Assembly (NCBI RefSeq): GCF_903815225.1
Contig: NZ_LR813084.1
Span: forward strand, 5,666,001 to 5,730,000
Origin: Delftia tsuruhatensis
GTDB lineage: Bacteria > Pseudomonadota > Gammaproteobacteria > Burkholderiales > Burkholderiaceae_C
DNA: 64,000 nt
Direction: 5' to 3'
In this document: positions 60,216 through 64,000 of the stretch, piece by piece
How the letters are laid out: each line of letters begins with the position of its first letter
How positions within the stretch are numbered: the stretch's first letter is position 1
Position numbers and translations under genes: made by a program
The notes under the pieces: model-generated
Database searches by the model: none
Told to the model about the DNA's origin: nothing
The model's input: the letters and a program-made list of their open reading frames with translations, nothing else

Positions 60216-61070
60216 TCAGGTCAGCAGGGTGGCCAACCTCTGTGCGACATCCGCAGGTTGTTCGACGACAGAGGCATGGCCGGCTGCCGCAAGCGTAACG
60301 TACCGCGCCCCCAGTCTTGCGGCCCAGGCCGCACAGGCGGCCGGCGGCGTGACCACGTCGTGCGCGCCCACCCAGACCTCGACCGGCATGGCCAGTTGCC
60401 CCGCTGCCTGCCCCAGGTCGCTGCGGCACAGCAGCTCCACGGCCTGGGCGTAGCCTGCGGCATGCAGGCGCGCCGTGTTCCAGCGTACCCATTGGCGCAC
60501 GGGCTCAGGCGCGGAGGGCGAGACCAGGCGCTGGTCGATGGCGGCTGCCAGCCCTTCGACACCTTTCTCCTGCAGGGCCGCAAGACGGCCCTGGCGTACC
60601 TTGGCCTGCTGCTCGCCCATGCCGGGTGCGCCATAGCCGCCAGCGGGGCTGATCAGCACCAGTTGCTGCACGCGCCCGGCGCCGGCCTGCACCGCCCAGG
60701 GCGTGCCCATGAGCGCACCCAGCGAGTGGCCGACCAGCAGGCAGCGGCGCACGCCCAGCGCCTGCAGCGACTGCTCCAGCACGCGGGCGTAGTCGGCGCC
60801 CGTGGGCGCGGCGGGTGCCAGCGGCGTGGAACGGCCGTAGCCGGGCGCATCCCAGGCCAGCACGCGCGTGCGCGGCGCCAGCGCCAGGGCCACGTCCAGC
60901 CAGGACGCAGCGCCTGAGCTGATGCCGTGCAGCATCACCACGGCAAAGTCCGAGGCCGTGTCGCCCGCCTCGCGCCAGGCGACCTGGGCGCCACCGGGCA
61001 GGGCGATGAGGTGTTCGGGGAACTGCGCCTGAAGGCGCTGCTCCATGCGCGATGACGTCTGCGCGGTCAT
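60216..61070 (-). CDS. Alpha/beta-hydrolase
   Basis: 284 residues with oxyanion loop VVMLHGISSGAASW, nucleophile elbow LVGHSLGALMG, acid VGAHDVVTPP and histidine AAGHASVVEQP. The form suits a meta-cleavage-product hydrolase or enol-lactone hydrolase of aromatic catabolism as well as simple esterases. It starts 13 bp after the cupin gene; a TTG at 61079 is an alternative start. Confidence 0.88.
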   Translation of the reverse strand: MTAQTSSRMEQRLQAQFPEHLIALPGGAQVAWREAGDTASDFAVVMLHGISSGAASWLDVALALAPRTRVLAWDAPGYGRSTPLAPAAPTGADYARVLEQSLQALGVRRCLLVGHSLGALMGTPWAVQAGAGRVQQLVLISPAGGYGAPGMGEQQAKVRQGRLAALQEKGVEGLAAAIDQRLVSPSAPEPVRQWVRWNTARLHAAGYAQAVELLCRSDLGQAAGQLAMPVEVWVGAHDVVTPPAACAAWAARLGARYVTLAAAGHASVVEQPADVAQRLATLLT

Positions 61071-61083
61071 GGCGGGCAACGGC

Positions 61084-61614
61084 TCAACGCTTGATCTTGG
61101 CCAGGGGGTGTTCTGGGGGATAGGTGGGCGTGATGGGCTTCTTGGCGCCCAGCATCACGCACATCAGCGCGTCTTCGTCGCCGATGTTGATTTCCTCGCG
61201 GTACACGCCGGGCGGCACGGAGACCACGTCGCGGTCGGTGAGGATGGTCTCGAAGCGCTGGCCGTCCTTTTCCAGCACGAGCTTGAGCTTGCCGCGGATC
61301 AGGAAGAAGACTTCCTCCACATCGGTGTGCAGATGCGATGGGCCTTCATTGCCGGCCGGGATGACCATGGTGGAGAAGGTGAAGTGCTCGGCCGGGATGG
61401 TGTTGCTGTCCGCGGCCACGCCCGTGCCGCCCGTGCCGATGTAGCGCATCTGGCCACGGCGGTACTTGGGATCGAAGTCGGCCTGGAACTTCAGCGCGTC
61501 GAAGTCGTACTTGCGCGTGGAAAACCGCGCCACGCGCGACTCCATCCATTGTTCGAAGCTGGAGCCTTCGGGCTGGTCCCAGGTGCGGGGCGTGTTCTGA
61601 GCGGATTCGGACAT
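61084..61614 (-). CDS. Cupin-domain protein
   Basis: 176 residues with one cupin barrel. Metal-ligand motif 1 is PSHLHTDVEEVFFLIRGK (two histidines and glutamate), and the second half carries VSVPPGVYREEIN, where the usual fourth ligand histidine is replaced by tyrosine. GGAGAGAC precedes the ATG. First gene of the hydrolase-IclR-nadX operon. It could be a ring-cleaving dioxygenase, an isomerase or a binding protein. Confidence 0.85.
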   Translation of the reverse strand: MSESAQNTPRTWDQPEGSSFEQWMESRVARFSTRKYDFDALKFQADFDPKYRRGQMRYIGTGGTGVAADSNTIPAEHFTFSTMVIPAGNEGPSHLHTDVEEVFFLIRGKLKLVLEKDGQRFETILTDRDVVSVPPGVYREEINIGDEDALMCVMLGAKKPITPTYPPEHPLAKIKR

Positions 61615-61663
61615 GTGTCTCTCCATCAACGTCGGTGGATCATGGCGGGGGAAGGCGCCATTT

Positions 61664-61728
61664 GTTTTATCCATGAATCACAGTTCATGGGGTAAAACAA
61701 TTATAGAAAGATTGATCGCACGCAACAA
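61664..61728 (-). promoter_or_regulatory. Sigma-70-like promoter and IclR operator of the cupin operon
   Basis: On the minus strand: TTGTTG (61728-61723), 17-bp spacer, perfect TATAAT (61705-61700). Directly downstream, over the expected start of transcription, lies an inverted repeat CCATGAA/TTCATGG (61671-61677 with 61684-61690), extended outward by GTTTTA/TAAAAC on either side (61664-61698). This placement would let the operon's IclR protein repress. Confidence 0.65.
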
Positions 61729-61798
61729 GGGCCACATGCGCAGCGGCATGTGGCCCCCTTGCTGGCCCGTCTGCTGAGGGAACAGCGATGGCAGTGCC

Positions 61799-62995
61799 TC
61801 AGGCAGCCACGCTGCGCCGCCCAGGCCTGAAGCCCGCATGGCTGGCCGGCCAGACCACGGACAGGCAGGCCAGCGCCAACACCGCCAGCGCCCAGGGCAA
61901 GGCACGGGCACCCCACCAGCCCAGCAGCAGTCCGCCGGCCACTCCGCCACTTGCCACGGCCAGGTTGAAGACCGTCACCAGCATGGACTGGGCCACGTCG
62001 GCGCCCTCGCCTGCCGCGTCGGCCAGCGCGGTCTGCAGCAGCGTGGGTGCACCGCCAAAGCTCAGGCCCCAGGCCGCAACCCCGATCAGAACAGCAACGG
62101 CCGACTGCCCGGCCAGGCCCAGCACCAACGCAGACACGGCGAACAAGGCCAGGCTCACCACGGTGAGTGCGCGCAGCCAGCGGTCCACCAGCAGGCCCGT
62201 GAGCCAGATGCCGGCAATGGCCGCAAGGCCGAACAGCAGCAGCACCCCATCCACCCTTTGCCCCAGCCCCGCCGAAGCCAGGAAGGGAGCGATGAAGGTG
62301 TAGAGCATGTTGTGGGCCAGCATCCAGCCGAACAGCGCCAGCAGCACGGGGCGCACGCCGGGCATGCGCAGGATGCGCGCCACGGGCTGGCGTTGGTGCG
62401 TCGTCTGCCCGGCGTAATCCGGCACGCCCAGCCGCACCCAGGCCAGCAGCAGCAGGCACAGCGCCGACAGCGCCCAGAACACGCCGCGCCAGTCGAACAG
62501 GCTGCCCAGCCAGGCGCCCAGCGGCACGCCGGCCGCCAGGGCCAACGGCTGGCCCACGCCCGCCACGGCCAGTGCACGCCCCTGCAGATGCGGCGGCACC
62601 ATGCGCCGCGCATAGCCGGCCACCAGCCCCCAGATCACGCCGGCAGCCATGCCTGCGGCAAAGCGGGCGACCAGGGTCAGGCCGTAGTGGCCGGACAGCG
62701 CGGTGAGGCTGTTGAACAGCAGCAGCCCACCCACCGCCGCCATGAACAGCGGACGGCGTCTGAGCCCGCGCGTGGCGGCCACGACGGGAATGGCGGCCAG
62801 CACCGAACCCAGCGCGTACAGCGTGACCATCTGGCCGGCCATGGCCTCGGACACTGCCAGCCCCGTGCCGATCTGCGGCAGCAGGCCGGCCGGCAGGGTC
62901 TCGGTCATGATGGCCAGAAAGCCTGCCATCGCCAGGGCCAGCAGCCTGCCCAGCGGCAGGCCTGTGTCGAAGGAGGTGTCCATGGACGAATTCAT
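61799..62995 (-). CDS. MFS transporter, DHA1 (AraJ/YdhP-like) exporter
   Basis: 398 residues, twelve membrane segments; TETLPAGLLPQIGTGLAVSE in helix 1 is typical of the sugar-efflux/chloramphenicol-resistance branch of DHA1 exporters, and RFAAGMAAGVIWGLVAGYARR fits helix 4. The ATG at 62995 follows AAGGACAAGG, 22 bp after the preceding dehydrogenase gene, so the two form an operon. Alternative starts at 62983 and 63016. Confidence 0.88.
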   Translation of the reverse strand: MNSSMDTSFDTGLPLGRLLALAMAGFLAIMTETLPAGLLPQIGTGLAVSEAMAGQMVTLYALGSVLAAIPVVAATRGLRRRPLFMAAVGGLLLFNSLTALSGHYGLTLVARFAAGMAAGVIWGLVAGYARRMVPPHLQGRALAVAGVGQPLALAAGVPLGAWLGSLFDWRGVFWALSALCLLLLAWVRLGVPDYAGQTTHQRQPVARILRMPGVRPVLLALFGWMLAHNMLYTFIAPFLASAGLGQRVDGVLLLFGLAAIAGIWLTGLLVDRWLRALTVVSLALFAVSALVLGLAGQSAVAVLIGVAAWGLSFGGAPTLLQTALADAAGEGADVAQSMLVTVFNLAVASGGVAGGLLLGWWGARALPWALAVLALACLSVVWPASHAGFRPGRRSVAA

Positions 62996-63017
62996 TGCCT
63001 TGTCCTTGCTGCGCATC

Positions 63018-63902
63018 TCAGGCATGGGAGGCTGGATGGGATGCCAGGTGCGATGCCGCCATGTCCTTGTCGCCATGCCCGGCGGCCAGCGCGCGCTCGA
63101 AGCGGCGCAGCCCGGCCTGTGCGCCATCCAGCAGCAGGCCTGCGCCGGCGGCGGCATCGGCCACCAGTTGCGCGTCCTTGACGGCATTGGCCACGGTGAA
63201 GCTGGCGTCGTAGCGGCCTGACAGCATGGCCGCGGCCTTGGCCTGGAAGAAGCCGCTGTCCATGGGCCCGCCCGTGACGGCATCGACCACCAGGGCCGGT
63301 TCTATGTCCAGCCCCTTGGCCAGCGCCAGGCTTTCGGCCAGGCCATGCGTGAGTGCGAAGGCCCAGTGGTTGAGCGCCAGCTTGAGCCGGCTGGCGGCGC
63401 CTGCCTGCTGCGCAATCCACAGGCTGCGCTGGCCAATGGCATCGAACACCGGCTGCACCTCGCCGCGCTGCGCCAGCGGGCCTGCGGCCAGGATGACCAG
63501 CTGGCCCTGCTCGGCCGGCTGGCGCGTGCCCTGCACGGGGCAGTCGTAGAACACCAGGCCCTGCTGTTCTGCGAACTGCGCCAGCGGCGCGATGGCGTCC
63601 ACACCCACCGTGCTCAGCTGCAGCCACAGCGTGCCGGGCTGCAGCGCAGGCGCGGCGGCCTGCATGGCCTGCAGCACGGCCGGCCCGTCCTTGAGCACGG
63701 TGACGACGATGCGGGCGCCACGCACGGCGTCGGCTGCATCGCCACAGGCCTGAACGCCATCGGCCGCAAGGGCCTGGGCCTTGGCGGTCGTCCGGTTCCA
63801 GGCGCGGACGGTGAAGCCCTTGCGTTGCAGGTTACGGGCGACGGGCGCGCCGATCAGGCCGGTGCCGAGCACGGCAATGGTGATTTGAAGGTTTGAATGC
63901 AT
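63018..63902 (-). CDS. 6-phosphogluconate-dehydrogenase-like (3-hydroxyisobutyrate dehydrogenase family) oxidoreductase
   Basis: 294 residues from the ATG at 63902 (GGAG upstream). N-terminal Rossmann motif IAVLGTGLIGAPVARNLQRKG, the NRT nucleotide-selectivity loop (NADP likely), DCPVQGTRQPAEQG in place of the usual D.PVSGG, and catalytic-lysine region SRLKLALNHWAFAL. Beta-hydroxyacid dehydrogenase or imine-reductase-like activity is possible. It heads a two-gene operon with the exporter; a palindromic operator lies upstream. Confidence 0.87.
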   Translation of the reverse strand: MHSNLQITIAVLGTGLIGAPVARNLQRKGFTVRAWNRTTAKAQALAADGVQACGDAADAVRGARIVVTVLKDGPAVLQAMQAAAPALQPGTLWLQLSTVGVDAIAPLAQFAEQQGLVFYDCPVQGTRQPAEQGQLVILAAGPLAQRGEVQPVFDAIGQRSLWIAQQAGAASRLKLALNHWAFALTHGLAESLALAKGLDIEPALVVDAVTGGPMDSGFFQAKAAAMLSGRYDASFTVANAVKDAQLVADAAAGAGLLLDGAQAGLRRFERALAAGHGDKDMAASHLASHPASHA

Positions 63903-63958
63903 GGAAACTCCAGGGTGATGAGAGTGAAACAGACACGGAAAACAGAAATCCGGATTAC

Positions 63959-63980
63959 TGGAACGATCATTCCAATTCAA
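63959..63980 (-). promoter_or_regulatory. TetR-like operator in the promoter of the dehydrogenase/exporter operon
   Basis: 16-bp palindrome TGGAACGATCATTCCA (63959-63974; one mismatched symmetric pair) lies exactly in the spacer after TTGAAT (63980-63975, minus strand -35). Such GAACGATC-type palindromes are commonly bound by TetR regulators. A divergent regulator gene probably begins beyond the right edge. Confidence 0.5.
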
Positions 63981-64000
63981 GGAAAATAAAACCCCGCAAC

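Overview
The window is about 64 kb of high-GC DNA (my impression is high sixties per cent) from a betaproteobacterium, most likely Comamonadaceae and probably Delftia. The main reasons are the hpf-ptsN-hprK cluster, the many orphan tripartite-tricarboxylate (Bug-type) binding proteins, the Comamonas-type porin, and a 380-residue PLP enzyme that fits the D-threo-3-hydroxyaspartate dehydratase known from Delftia sp. HT23. No rRNA, tRNA, CRISPR array, transposase or phage gene was seen. About 60 protein genes are supported; the first (a TonB receptor) is cut by the left edge.

Layout. 1-1917: Fur-type iron-regulated TonB siderophore receptor. 2011-3988: hprK, ptsN and hpf (nitrogen PTS and ribosome hibernation). 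4374-9000: purC, a DJ-1/PfpI protein, a DMT exporter divergent from a LysR regulator, and a thioredoxin-TPR chaperone. 9167-11535: ABC-2 ATPase and permease. 11619-14285: purE-purK-tsaC/sua5. 14293-22169: a FadR-type regulator divergent from a seven-gene operon for both 3-hydroxy-L-proline epimers (two permeases, a delta1-pyrroline-2-carboxylate reductase candidate, aconitase-X dehydratase, proline-racemase-family dehydratase, two paralogous binding proteins; no ATPase). 22205-25569: LysR, acetylpolyamine-amidohydrolase-like deacetylase and MHS transporter. 25718-34103: RpiR regulator, iolC-DUF2090 fusion, iolB, two Bug proteins, LysR and mmsA/iolA, i.e. a partial myo-inositol set without iolD, iolE or iolG. 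34168-37785: OmpW, a GDSL lipoprotein and PBP4 (dacB). 37863-41184: tsaB-rimI, a uracil-DNA-glycosylase-like protein, and corA behind a strongly folded leader. 41216-43433: HAD, D-threo-3-hydroxyaspartate dehydratase and RidA.

44421-61614 is the most interesting accessory region. A run of twelve co-directional minus-strand genes (SDR, IclR, SDR, ThDP decarboxylase, aldehyde dehydrogenase, extradiol-type dioxygenase, Bug protein, a 73-residue protein, Rieske oxygenase, its reductase, porin, MFS permease) looks like one complete uptake-and-degradation operon for an unidentified, probably aromatic, substrate. A second unit (cupin, alpha/beta hydrolase, IclR, L-aspartate dehydrogenase) lies upstream of it with its own palindromic operator. 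Between them sit an MTA/SAH nucleosidase gene and a 562-bp composite palindromic repeat that contains fourteen tandem copies of a 7-bp unit. The window ends with a DHA1 exporter and a 6-phosphogluconate-dehydrogenase-like reductase behind a 16-bp palindrome at the right edge.

Start codons were chosen from ribosome-binding sites and overlaps and may differ by a few codons. Substrate assignments beyond family level are inference.
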